A stretch of 64,000 nt of DNA from Lingula anatina (Eukaryota > Brachiopoda > Lingulata > Lingulida > Lingulidae), in assembly GCF_001039355.2 (NCBI RefSeq), contig NW_019773847.1:1449679-1513678 (forward strand), written 5' to 3'. The position numbers were made by a program, and so were the translations under genes. The notes under the pieces were generated by a model. It saw nothing but the letters and a program-made list of their open reading frames with translations, made no database searches and was not told the DNA's origin. Numbering within the stretch: position 1 is the first letter of the stretch; each line of letters starts with the position of its first letter. Below are positions 38,455 through 50,000 of this stretch, one piece after another.

Positions 38455-40666
38455 ATGTACGCAGTTGTCTTCTTTTGCCTTGTTGCGGCAGCGTTTGCTG
38501 ATCATCCGAGCGGTTATGGTAAGTAAAAATATTATTCTGATTTTCAAACTTGAAGCAAGTAATACCAATTGAACCAACTGAAATTTTCCTTAGCATTTGC
38601 CTACTCGTAACGTGTATGTAGAAGTATAATGTGTTGGACACTTTTATCCAGTGATAATTACTTGCATCACCTGGCTACATAAATAGGATTAGATCATATT
38701 AATTCATATCATCTGTCAAAATGTTTCACTATATTTTGTAACAAATTAGGGACACGATGTTACGACTGCAATTATGCGCCATCGGGCTACTCTAAGAATA
38801 ATTATGGATGGGCCAAGGTGGCGGCCGGAACCGAGCTGTGTGCCCTTACCAGACCAAGTGACGGAGAACAACTAGACCGATGGAACTGCGACTCTGGTTA
38901 CTGCTTCATTCGCAAGGACCCCAACGGCTGTAAGTAATATCAACATAGAATATAACGTATTTGTCTTTTTTAATAGTTAATTTTTACAGTTTCCAGAAAA
39001 CTCTAATATGGAAAATGACAACTGAAACTGTTATAAATTCTAAAAACGTTATTTGCAAGATCGATATTCTTTGCGTTTAGCTCGTTCTTGCTTAGGCAAA
39101 GAAATGGGTGTTTCGACAGTTAAGCATTGTGTCTTCAAAAATACAATCATCATCAGTTCGCCGTTTTTTAATCGAATAGCCTCTGCCTACATTTTGTAGT
39201 AGAAAAATTACTTAAAAATATGAAAAAAAAATGAAGGAACCGGAATGGTTAAGTAGGAAAACGCTCACAAGAGATAGAGGCGGTTGCGGTTTCAAATTTG
39301 CGTCCGAAATATTAGATACGAAAATTCCCGAGATACATAACACCCGGTGTCCCCTCGCTAAACGATAGGCGAATATAGGTACAACCAAGTAGGAATAGGT
39401 GGTGGGGGTTCCTGAACATAATACAGTGTATACCCAACCATGTGCCGCCTCATGGTCCACAGTTCTGGTTACATCTGGCCAGGGAGTTGGGAAAGGAAAC
39501 AAACATGAAAAAAAAAGAATAAAAAGCTTAGAAGATCAAATGCAATAGCCCACGGGATGAATTGATATGAAATATGAAAATTGAAAACTTCGACTGATCG
39601 TCAGACGCAATAATCGAAATGAAGATTAATCACTTACTTATATCCTACTTTCAACTATCACACTCAGGAAAGAGAACATAACTAAGTAATCCTTTTCTTT
39701 TAATCTAGTGGTCTACAGAGGCTGTGCTAACCGGGAAAACCTGCCAATTGACGTTGATCCAAAAGTCCAGTGTCAGTACCAGGGCTCCAAAATGTACCAG
39801 TCTTTGTGGTACTTCTGCAAGGGAGATCTCTGCAATGATGGTGCGCTCGGAGACAAGGACAGGTGTGGCCACGGATCTTACAAGGACTGTGAGTATTTTC
39901 TTTACTTTCACTATAACGTCATGACGTCTTTTAAGAAATAAATTCTGTTATATATATAAGTTAACAAAAATGTTGAGCGTTAAACTGGATTACGTTTCGT
40001 TCTAGGGTTTTCATAAATGAAGATAAATGGGACCATGCTTAATCCGCATTTCATAAAGTTAGTGGGGTTTTCTGTTGTGACGTAGCTCGAACATTCCGTG
40101 ATCAGATCGGAAGAGTTTAGGATGTTTCTTTGTCTTAAAAACTTAAGTGTTTTCAAATTACCGAAATTCTATTTCGAAATAGGAGTGTTGCTTTTTTCAG
40201 TTTGTGAAAAAAAAAAAAAAAAACGAAGACGATCGAGGCACTCCGTACAATAACGATCTGATCATGACAAAAGACTGGGCATGTAAAACCAATCGATCCA
40301 ACAAATTCACTTTTGAATCTAAAATCATACCCCAAAATGCTAATTTTCTCTATGACACCCTTCAAATGAACAAACTTTCACTACAAGTTACCTCGTCTTG
40401 CTCCTACATCTTGTAAATAAAGATCAATGTATTTTTCTTTCAATCCAGCATTCTGCAACCCATACAAATGCAAAAACAACCCATCCGGCCTGTTCGCAGA
40501 CCCATACGACAAGAACGGGTTCATCCAGTGCGGCTGCGACTTCCAATACGGACAGGCATGCACATGCTGCAAATCTTTCAAGTTTAGCTGTCCAAAGGGA
40601 AGCACTTGGGATGACGGGATCAAAGCCTGCGTCAACGCCCAGCGCTCTTATGCTCCCGTTCATTAA
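38455..40666 (+). CDS. secreted Ly6/uPAR-like and chitin-binding (CBM14) fusion protein
   Basis: Four exons: 38455-38518, 38750-38929, 39709-39888 and 40449-40666. All introns are phase 1 with GT/AG ends, giving 213 codons. Residues 1-15 are a clean signal peptide. Exons 2 and 3 are each exactly 180 bases. They encode a Cys-rich region opening with RCYDC (24-28) and closing with CKGDLCND (118-125), the start and end signatures of the Ly6/uPAR three-finger fold. Exon 4 encodes a peritrophin-A-like chitin-binding domain (about 142-206: GLFADP, FIQCG, then CPKGSTWDDGIKACV). There is no GPI or membrane tail, so the product should be secreted. Phase-1 introns suit domain shuffling. The 3' untranslated part may contain an intron (donor near 40672, acceptor near 40858) and a poly(A) signal at 40991. 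Ligand and function are unknown. Chitin or another glycan at an epithelial surface is the natural guess. Confidence 0.85.
39237..39500. repeat. possible decayed SINE in intron 2 of the Ly6-CBM14 gene
   Basis: The first 75 bases resemble a worn tRNA-like head: an A-box-like TGGTTAAGTAGG followed by a B-box-like GGTTTCAAAT. A body of unknown origin follows. There is no clear tail or target duplication. I hold this loosely. Confidence 0.25.
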
Positions 40667-42866
40667 TTTCAAAGGTATCCTTTGTGTAATATTTCTTATA
40701 ACAATAAATAAATGAATAAGGCAATACATGCGGTTTGTTTTAAAAACGTAAATACATCTCAACAAAGAAGTACCTGCATCCAGATTTTTACGGGTTAACC
40801 ACTCCTCAAAAGCTGGGATTTTATATAAAGAATGCTTAACATATTTTTTTCTTTTCAGTTTCAACCACTGCTAAGATCCAAGAAATGACCACGTGATGCG
40901 ATTAGTTGATTCAGCCCTTGGGCAGACCTAAGATATTGCTTACTCGAAATTTGATATACTCAGCTTTTTATATTAACACTCTGCGGTTTGAATAAATGCA
41001 ACTTTCTGAAATTTTTGTCGGGCTTCCATCGTTTTGTTACGAGATTGATAATATGATTGTCTGATTTTCACATTTGAACCAGTGTGACAGGAAAGTCCCA
41101 GGTCCCAAAAGTGATTCTTGTAGGTTAGGGTTTGCTCGAAGTATCAGAGTATGTGTATGGGACAAATAACAACCGTACAAAGTGTTGTGGAACGGGCTAC
41201 GGTTACTACATGTAGCGGACTTCCATACCTGTCACACCAGATTGCCAACTAAAAAACCTCCCTAGAAGTTCAAAGTAAAATATTTTTGTTGTTACATGGG
41301 AAACATGAAATGCCGGATAGCAACCTGGACAAGATAATACCCGTGCATGGGCAATCATTGGTGATTGGAACAGTGTGTACAATTTTCGACCTCAATATTT
41401 CATTTAAACTCCAAAGACTATTTAACTAAGTACCCAGTGAATTCGTAAAAATCAAAGTCGGTAAATCACCTATCATGTCAGGGGTACAGTGGCGGATTTA
41501 GAGGGGAGGTCGGGGTCCTGACCCCCCCACCCCCCTTCGATTTCTGGTCCCTTCTTGAAATTAGAATTTTGACTAGTTGAATCATAGTTCTAAATCGTAC
41601 CAAATGGCACCGCTCACCCTCTAAAATACCAAAATTTTTCGGGACCCTTCATCGGGCCCCGAACCAAACTCCAATTGGAGGGGGGGGGGGAGGGGGGGGG
41701 GGGGCTTCGCATCCGTGGACTCCTTCAAATTATCCTGGATCCGCCCCTGCATATATACGCTTTTGAAAACGTCCCAAGGTCATATTTTCCACGTCCAGCG
41801 ACATTTCCTGCAAAGCTACGGCCTTAAAATGATCTCACATAAAAGTACGCAATATCGGCATTTCTTTCTGGAAAGTACAGGCTAGTCGTTTTGAATTAAA
41901 TATCTAAAATGGTATAAAGCATTAATTCCAAGTGCAGGGATGGGTCCAGTTATGATTCGTGTGTAGGAAAAAATTGCCTTTTTTTCTTGAGGAGTATTTG
42001 ATTTGGCAAAAAAATCCAGGAAAGGAAAGTTAGATGGCGAAACAGGTGCTTCAGTAACTATAAAATTACATAATATTGATATTGAAAAATACAAAAAAAC
42101 TGGTAGATTTTCAAATACGGCAAGCATTTTGACTCTTCAATTGATTTTACTATAAACCTACAGAGTTTATTCTGAACCAAGTGGCATTGGTCTAAATTTA
42201 ATATTGTAAATTCTGTTTAAATGTGATTTCCTGATTGAATTACTTGACTTTGATTTAAAAAACACAAAAGAAAGTTTTTGAAAGTTTATGGAAAACTATG
42301 CTATTGCAGTTACTAACCATCAGGCTCTGATATGTCGACATAACTGTGTTCATCTTGCCTTTGGCTACTTTTATTCAAAAACAGGTCAACAGAAGCAAAA
42401 AAACATTCATAACCCAAATGCCTGATGCAAAAGTTTCCTACAATATAACCGTATATATACAACGTTAATTGGAAAATTGCTTGAAATTAAAATTAACAAA
42501 GTCTGTACAAATATATTAAAGGCATTATCATATGCCTATTTACATTTCAACTGTCTTAAGGAGAGGTTAAGATGGTTGATATTTGGAGAGGATGAGGCAG
42601 CTAAAGAACTTTTGGCAGACTGACAATGTTAATCAGGAAAGATGACAAGCTTTTTTTCCCTAAATTTTTCCAACATTTTAGGCTGCATATTTATGGATAG
42701 TCTATGAAAATAGACTGCAATCTTTATTCATGATTTTCCCCTTTGGTGACAAATAGTTCTATCAAAAGCATATGTTTATTATAATGTTCCTGAGGAAGTA
42801 TGCATTTTGCCATAAAATATTCAGGTCTCCTAGCTCTGGATAGCTATCCTGGAACAGGTTGGAGCC
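40667..42866. other. convergent intergenic stretch (3' of Ly6-CBM14, 3' of COQ3)
   Basis: Contains the 3' untranslated region of the Ly6-CBM14 gene up to about 41015 (AATAAA at 40991), a MITE-like element at 41487-41749 with an internal G run, and otherwise featureless AT-rich sequence leading to the COQ3 stop codon. Confidence 0.5.
41487..41749. mobile_element. short TIR element, CAGGGGCGGATCC-type ends
   Basis: The right end reads CTGGATCCGCCCCTG, whose complement CAGGGGCGGATCCAG matches the left end CAGTGGCGGATTTAG with changes. A second element with the same termini sits at 47624-47791. The interior has C and G runs and no coding frame. The ends recall hAT-type non-autonomous elements but target duplications are not clear. 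Confidence 0.55.
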
Positions 42867-45356
42867 TCAGCTGTCAGGAGTCCGCTTTACTGCATGAAGC
42901 ATGTAATTAATGCTGGTATCTCTAATCCAATCCCATCTGTTTGTGAGAAGGTTGTAAAACATACCATGGACCTGGCGAGTGCTGCAATCATCTGAAATAT
43001 AGGACATACAATTTTGCCTCACCAAATGTATCGCCTGTTCCCAAAACAAAATTGTGACAAAAAGAGCTGCATTACTCAAACATATTTAAAAAGATTATTT
43101 TTTCCTGGCCAGTTTAAACATTTGTTTTGCATATTAACATTAACATCATACTATTAACAAATTACTTGGGTTTTAGCATCTGCATGTATTAATATAAAAT
43201 ATGTGTACCAGTACAATAGTTACCCCTGTATTTACCTGTTTAATATCTGATCACAACTAGTTGCAACTTTATTTCTCCTTTTTATACTTACATTTATCTA
43301 ACAAGTCTTGCAAATCTAATGGATCTATAAATTTACTCCAATCATGGGTTCCTACAGGTACTATTTTTAGAAGTCTTTCTGCAGCAACAATGCTCAAGGC
43401 ATAAGACAGGTTGGTTTTGTTGAGGGTTGTAAAAAACAATGAGCCATCAGGCTGAAAATAAAACTATGCATTTAAATGAAACTGAAAATATTCATTGCAT
43501 TCATTATAAAAACACTGAACATAAGTGACAGAGATAAATTTCTCTTGAAACAGCACGTAAATAAGTAAATAATGCTACTGAATTTTTACCCCAAGGGAAT
43601 CCTTCTTACAAAGAAGTCAAAAATCATACCTGAAACTACCCCGGTAGGCAGAAACCTAGTGCTCACATACACAAGTGATTTACATTAATCCAAGTTCATT
43701 TATTAATTGCATATTTTTAGTAAAAAAGCTTAATAGTCTTACTGACATTATATCAGCAATTTTAATAATAAAAATCGACATTGATTTAAAACCCCAGTAC
43801 ACAAGTCTCAACACTATTTACAAATATAATAATATAATATTTTTAAATATAAAACCACTAATTTTAAAGGTACAATACATGACTGCTATGCCAAACATGT
43901 ATGAATGGTAGAGAAGCAAACTGACCCACCCACCAATAATCTGAACAGTAATAAGACATGTCTACCAATGATTATCAGTGAAATAAAAAAAGAATTGCAA
44001 TAAAGATAAGGATAAGTGCTAGTATGTTTACAAAAGTGAATTATTATTTCTTATCATTGGGCATAATTAAATAAATAAACAAAAATGGGGTTTACATATG
44101 ATTTCCTTTTTGTGAGATAAAATTCCATGCCTAAAATATTACCGACGTCCATGGCCTGCAGATTCCCAATGACAATCTTGTCAACTGACAGGAACTAGTC
44201 TGCTGTGAACCTCTACCCTTCACCCAAGTACACTGTATCTGGTAATGGAGAGGTGAGTTCCAATTGTTCACTGAAACTCAGGCTGAAGAATATTGGCATT
44301 AATGACAGTTTTGTTAAATTGTCTATACTCACCATAACTAAGTCACTGCAGGCTCTGACAAAAGTCTCTGTATCTGCCACATGCTCAAGGATTTCAGAAG
44401 CAACAACTGCATGAAATGATCCCTTTTCCTTTGGTAGTAAATCCTCTATTTCACAGTTTATATATGTCAGGTATTTCTCTAGACTGGAATCATGAGAACT
44501 GTGTAGCTTAGCCACTCTGTGGTTTTTTTCGGAAGCATCTACACCAACAACAGTTGCACCAAGTCTTGCAAGTGGCTGAAATTAACAAAATTAACAATTT
44601 ACTTTTGGGTCATGCTTTATTTCCTTCACCATAACAACTGATATTTGTGTACCCACCACTGCCTGTCAATTACGTATAGTGTCTTTACGTGGAATTTAAC
44701 AACATTGTACATGCATCTCCTTAGAAAAGATTTGATGAAAAGAAAGAATGGAAATATAATGTAAACTGGTGGGCTAATGCTTCATTTTACCTTCCATCTT
44801 TTTAGCTACGACATGGATTTACAAATGTTGTTGGATTTATGCTGAACAAGCATTCGACACACTGCAATAAATATTGTAAAAGTATCAAATTCATGCTTGA
44901 TCTCAATCTCAGTGCAGGACAAAAAAGCAACATCTCCCAAGACTGCCATTCAGTGGAGTCAACAAAATTGTAGTGAAATGAGAAAAGATAAAAAATAATG
45001 ACAAACATACTTCACTCAGAAATCCACCTCCACTTCCTGCATCCAGAATCCGCAAACCTTTTAATGGACTGGATGTTATGGACTTCTCTGGCACTAAAGT
45101 ATCTCTTATAAATGGTACACGCAGCTGATTCATTGCATGTAATGCTTTCATTTCCCCATTTTCACTCCACCAATTATTGGCAAGTTTGTTAAACTTTTCT
45201 ATTTCATCTTTATCTATTGTGCTCCCATAATGAGTTCCTTCGTGTGTTTGAACAAAGTCCCTTTGAAACAGCAGAAAGAAACATATAATTAAATTATTAA
45301 ATTAATATCAACTTCTTCAACAAATTTAATACACACACACTCACTCATGCACGCAT

Positions 45357-45400
<44 letters not shown>

Positions 45401-45952
45401 CTTGGTAAAAGAATAGGATAGAGTCCACCATATTATATGGCATATGTAGTAGACATTACTGAGGTGGGTTAAATTTTCAATAACTGTCCCACTGCACTTT
45501 TCGTCAGTACCTAGACAGTATAGTGTGCATGATTTGTGTAGTTTTTACTATAGCTTAAAGGTTAGTTACCCGTTAACCAATCAAGGTGACAGCCAAGCAA
45601 AGCTGACCTAAGCTGTCTGCGTAGTTGCCTCAGGTACAGATTGTCAAAACTTGAGTACTGTACTGTGATGTACATGTACAATGTACTGCTGGTAACGGTA
45701 ACTTATTCAATCGAGACAATGTTTTGAGACCGTTGGGGGCCGAAGTATTTTCATCTGACGATCTTACCTTCTAGACAAGTGAAAATTTCTCACTAAGAAT
45801 GCATCATGTAAAGTGACACCTTTTGAGTTGAGGATACGGTGCAAATGCCTTGTGAAAACACACTGTACATTGAGGGAACCCATGGTTTCCGGAAGTGACC
45901 GGATGTTAACTGAAATGCGAATAGCATTATGGGAAAATGTAGGGGAAGCCAT
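42867..45952 (-). CDS. COQ3: mitochondrial ubiquinone biosynthesis O-methyltransferase COQ3
   Basis: Five minus-strand exons: 45952-45768, 45260-45011, 44575-44333, 43451-43292 and 42991-42867, giving 320 codons before the stop. All junctions have GT/AG ends and compatible phases. The protein is a class I SAM-dependent methyltransferase. The SAM-binding ILDAGSGGG lies at about 133-141, [10 protein letters not shown] in exon 3, and FFTTLNKT and GTHDW in exon 4. The last exon holds the family's [13 protein letters not shown] and [13 protein letters not shown]3 performs both O-methylations of coenzyme Q synthesis on the matrix side of the inner mitochondrial membrane. The N-terminus is basic and lacks acids, as expected of a targeting peptide. 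A second start, Met24 at 45883 in an excellent context (ACCATGG), may be the real one, because promoter-type motifs lie between the two ATGs. Human COQ3 is about 369 residues. Confidence 0.9.
45331..45398. repeat. (CA)n microsatellite in COQ3 intron 1
   Basis: AC repeats with a short interruption (TCACTCATGCACGCATG) run to a pure CA tract ending at 45398. Confidence 0.95.
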
Positions 45953-45960
45953 GTTTGCAA
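45888..45960. promoter_or_regulatory. shared COQ3/PNISR bidirectional promoter motifs
   Basis: CCGGAAGTG at 45889-45897 and CCGGATGT at 45899-45906 are ETS/GABPA-type sites. On the minus strand 45942-45924 reads CTACATTTTCCCATAATGC, close to the ZNF143/THAP11 element. Both motif classes are typical of TATA-less bidirectional promoters of nuclear genes for mitochondria. They overlap the first 23 codons of the longer COQ3 frame, which argues for starting COQ3 at Met24. Confidence 0.6.
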
Positions 45961-47096
45961 CAATGCTCTTCGAGATAAAGATTTACAAATAATGGTATAT
46001 TTTTACATCTACTGAAGGTAAAGATTTATGTAACGAAGATATAGCCTAGCTTTAATAGTATTCCATTACTGTAGCTTGGTATTAATTAAATTGCATTATC
46101 TTACCTCATTATTTACCGCCACTTTAGAAGAAAAAACATTAACTATTTGTCGATGATTCGAGGTACAGTACATAGATTAAGCAGTTGATCTGTGGGTCGT
46201 CAATTGACAGTGGTATCAAGGTCCCCAACCTTCCTACAAATCAGAAAAAACCTGGAAAGTGACTTCGCCTTTTCTAGTCAGGGAAAAACCAGAATTTGAG
46301 AAAAGTAATAATAAGGGATTTTGTTTTAATGTTTGGTCAGACTTTCTCGACTTGTGCCCACACCAAATAGCGAATGCCTTGGGCCTGTAATAGGTGTTTA
46401 TTGAAGTAGGAATGCTAGAAATGGATCTATTTTATGATCAGGAAATGTCACCATAAAATGCTGGGAACCCTGTTGTATGTACACTGGGTTTATAAGTGTA
46501 TTTTGAATTATTTTGAGGATGAATACATATCTCACCATCTCATTAAAGTCATAGAGAATTTCTGTAGATTATATTTTTTAAGTTGAATAGAAATAGATGA
46601 TAAATGGAACTGACTGAATTAAAAGGGAATCACTGTTATTTCTTTCATCGGCCTGTTATGTATTACATGTATAGTATTGGTGCCATATATATGCTTATTT
46701 AGGTGTAAGTTGGTAGTGAAGTTCTTTGCGGGTGCTGTGCTTCTAGTTTATATATATGTACTAGTTTATATATATATGTACTCAGTCTGACTCTACTCCT
46801 CGTTGTGTTCAACTGGTTTGACTGCAAAAAAAGTTCTTAATCTGAAGCTGACTGTGAAACTTATTAGATATTTAGCATGGGTTGCCACATCCATGCTTGA
46901 TCTTGTTGAGAAGATGTTGTATTTTTTCTCTCAAATAGTCAGTTACTTGCAGCCACTTGTTGATTGTAGATTTGCCTTATTTAGTTCCATTTTGGAAAAG
47001 GAAAATGTGATCTTTCTTACCACATATCTACTTCTGAGCATAGTGTCTTTGATGTTAGATTACAGGTATTGAAGAGGGAGATAATAACTTTCCACA
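45961..47096 (+). other. PNISR 5' region, untranslated exon and first intron
   Basis: Lies between the shared promoter and the PNISR start codon. A donor-like GAAG/GTAAAG occurs near 46018 and an acceptor-like TTACAG near 47065, 32 bases before the ATG, so a non-coding first exon is plausible. No other gene is visible. A TATATATGTACTAG-type direct repeat lies near 46750-46785. Confidence 0.4.
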
Positions 47097-50000
47097 ATGT
47101 GGCCTGCTGCACAGGGGGGCTGGGGAACATGGCCCATTCAACAAGCTGCCTATCAACATATTCCACATGAGCAAGGTATGAAGTGATAAAATATTAAAAT
47201 CGCAATAAATTTTGTTTATACACTTCACTTTGACATTTAATCTTAAAGAAGAAAGGGGCTTTTTGAAAACTATTTGTCATTGTATGTTGCTCTGTTCATT
47301 TCTGCAATTATGATTAATGCATAATTGTTGTTGTTTTTAAGTTGACTGGGCAGCATTAGCAAAGCAGTGGATATCACAGAAGGACAATTTGGAAGCAGCA
47401 CAGCAAGGGAACCAACCTGTTGAAGGCAATCAGAATCAGGCAGCACCACCTGACGGTGGCCAAGGTCATGCTGCAAATGTTGCTGTGGAAAATGGAAACC
47501 AAAATACAAGTTAGTTTGTTACTCAGTAAATAGAACAATGTGAACTGCAATTTTTTTAAATCCTTCAATGTAGTTTTGTTTTGTTTTTTGATTATGTTTT
47601 ATTTGTAAAAGTCTGATGAAATTCAGGGGCGGATCCAGAGATATTTTCTGACAGTCTTCCAAATTATCTTTGTTGATCCGTCCTCCATTTTTGACCGTCT
47701 TCCGACAGAAAAAAATGGATACCCGTCAATGTTAACTTAAAAATCTGACCGTCTTCCGGAAGACCCAGAAGACGGCCTAAATCCGCCCCTGAAATTATTT
47801 TCATAAACAAAATTGGGAAAAGGTTTAATATACATTAAGCATATTTGTTGTAGGTCACTCTTTCAAACTAGAAAATTCATATATATATATATATATATGT
47901 AAAAGCATGTAATAGTTTTTTTTTTTATTTATTTAGAGTGGTTTCATCTGTCATTTAGTATTTTACGTCACCAAATCTTTCTCTGTGAATAGGTTTTAGT
48001 GGTGCAGAAGGGAGCTACCCCATGGGAGATCAGAACCAGATGACTGGAGGCTGGGGATGGGGGATGCATGGATGGGACATGGGAGGATGGGGGATGCAGG
48101 GAGAAATGAAGGTATGTGCTAGTGTGAATAGAAAGTTAAAAGTAATATGGAAATACAGTATTTATCAAATTAATGTGAAAAGTATTTAATCCCTTGGTTC
48201 TCTGGTAATCTTTTCATAGTAATTTTGTTTTGCTGCTTTAGGAGGCACAGACATTTGATTATGGGCATGGCAATCAAGGGTATACCCAGTCATTTGATTA
48301 CAACCACGGAGGATTCCAGGTAGGTTCATTATGTACTACACATTGTATATATTTTTTGTACGATCCCATGACATTTGTGAACAACTAAAGAATTGTCATT
48401 TTCTTTTTCTGAGTGTAAAAGCATTGCTTGTTGTTGAAATGATACATTTTAGCTGGTATTTTTATTTGGCACACAAGGAACAAATATCTTTGTTCAAAAA
48501 GATAAGAGAAGCATAACAACATTGTCATTGCTTGGTGGAGGCCATTAGGTAGTTGCCACGAATTTCAACACCTGTATTACCTTCAGGGCTATGAGAACTA
48601 TGGAGGTGATGAATACACATACTGGAATGAGGGTCCCCCTGGTGTCGGAGACCAAGTGCCTGGGCCAAGAGGAGGCAGAGGGAAAAGGTCGCCACAGTCA
48701 TCCACCATAGTACCAGAAGATGATACCACTGTCATTGGTCAGTGAAAAGAAAAATCAAAATAAATGAAATAACTGGAAAAACAGTTTTATTTACAGAGGA
48801 AATTACTAATGCCATTATTGTTAACACATAAAATCAATAACTGTGGTAGTTTTTTCTTATTTGGCACCTTATTTAAATGAGTTCTTGAACTTTTATAGAA
48901 ATATAATGTTGAAAGTGAGTTATATATCTGCTTTACAATTTTTGTAATTTGTTAGATGCTGCAAAGAGACGAACCCTTCCAGCATGGATCAGAGAAGGTC
49001 TGGAAAAAGTTGAACGTGAAAAACAGAAGAAATTAGAAAAAGAGCAGCGTGAAAAAGAACTTAAAGAGGCAAGGGAAGCAAGGGAAAAGGCAGAGAAGTT
49101 AGCACTGGAAGAACTAGAAAAAGAAAAGTCTGGCAGTGGTAGTCCAAAGATGCCAAAAAAGAGCAAATTTGTAAGTTTCTGTATAAAAGTATTTTGCAAA
49201 AGAAAAAAGAAACAAACAAAGGGAAGCGTGGATTGTGAGAAATAAAAGGGTCATATAATCCAAAATGATATAATCAATTTGTTTATCCATTTGGTCATCT
49301 ATTATTGATGCTTTTTAAGCCATTTATAAACTGGATTATTGTTTAAAAATTAGTTTTATGTTTTTTTTTTTTATAATTTATGTTGAAAAATAAACTAAAT
49401 TGTCTTTAATATGTATTGTTTGTAGGATGATTCTGATGAAGATGAAGAAGAAACAGATGAACAAAATGAACGACTCTCTCCTAAAGTGGACCAATCTGAA
49501 AATCGAGAAAAAGAAGCTGAAGCAAAACCTAAATGGAAGAAAGCAGCTCCCACTATTGACACCAGGACAGAGGAGGAAAAACAGGCAGATTTTGTAAGTT
49601 TTGATGAACTGGTAATCCTACAGTCAGATACAGTAAATACATAGAGTTTAGAGTTCAAGATGTTAAAGAATCTACATAACTTCCAGTAGGACTGTATCCA
49701 AACTTAGGTTATAATTATAAAGGTTTATGGTTATTGTACACTGTCTACAATTATTATGCTGAATTAGTCAGTCTCTAGTTTGTAGGTGATGATTTGACAA
49801 CATTAAAAAGTTAGCAGATAGTAGTTTGCCATATCCATGTATTATTTAAGATGATGCGTGTCCGCCGTATGCTGACAGAGATTTTGCTGGAGGTGACTGG
49901 TGAAGAAATTCATGGTGTAGCTAAAGAGGTGTACCAAAGAGCTAAAACCAAGGCTTCTAAAGGTATTGACTGGGTGTGTCACTTGTGTCATCAGCCGTCA

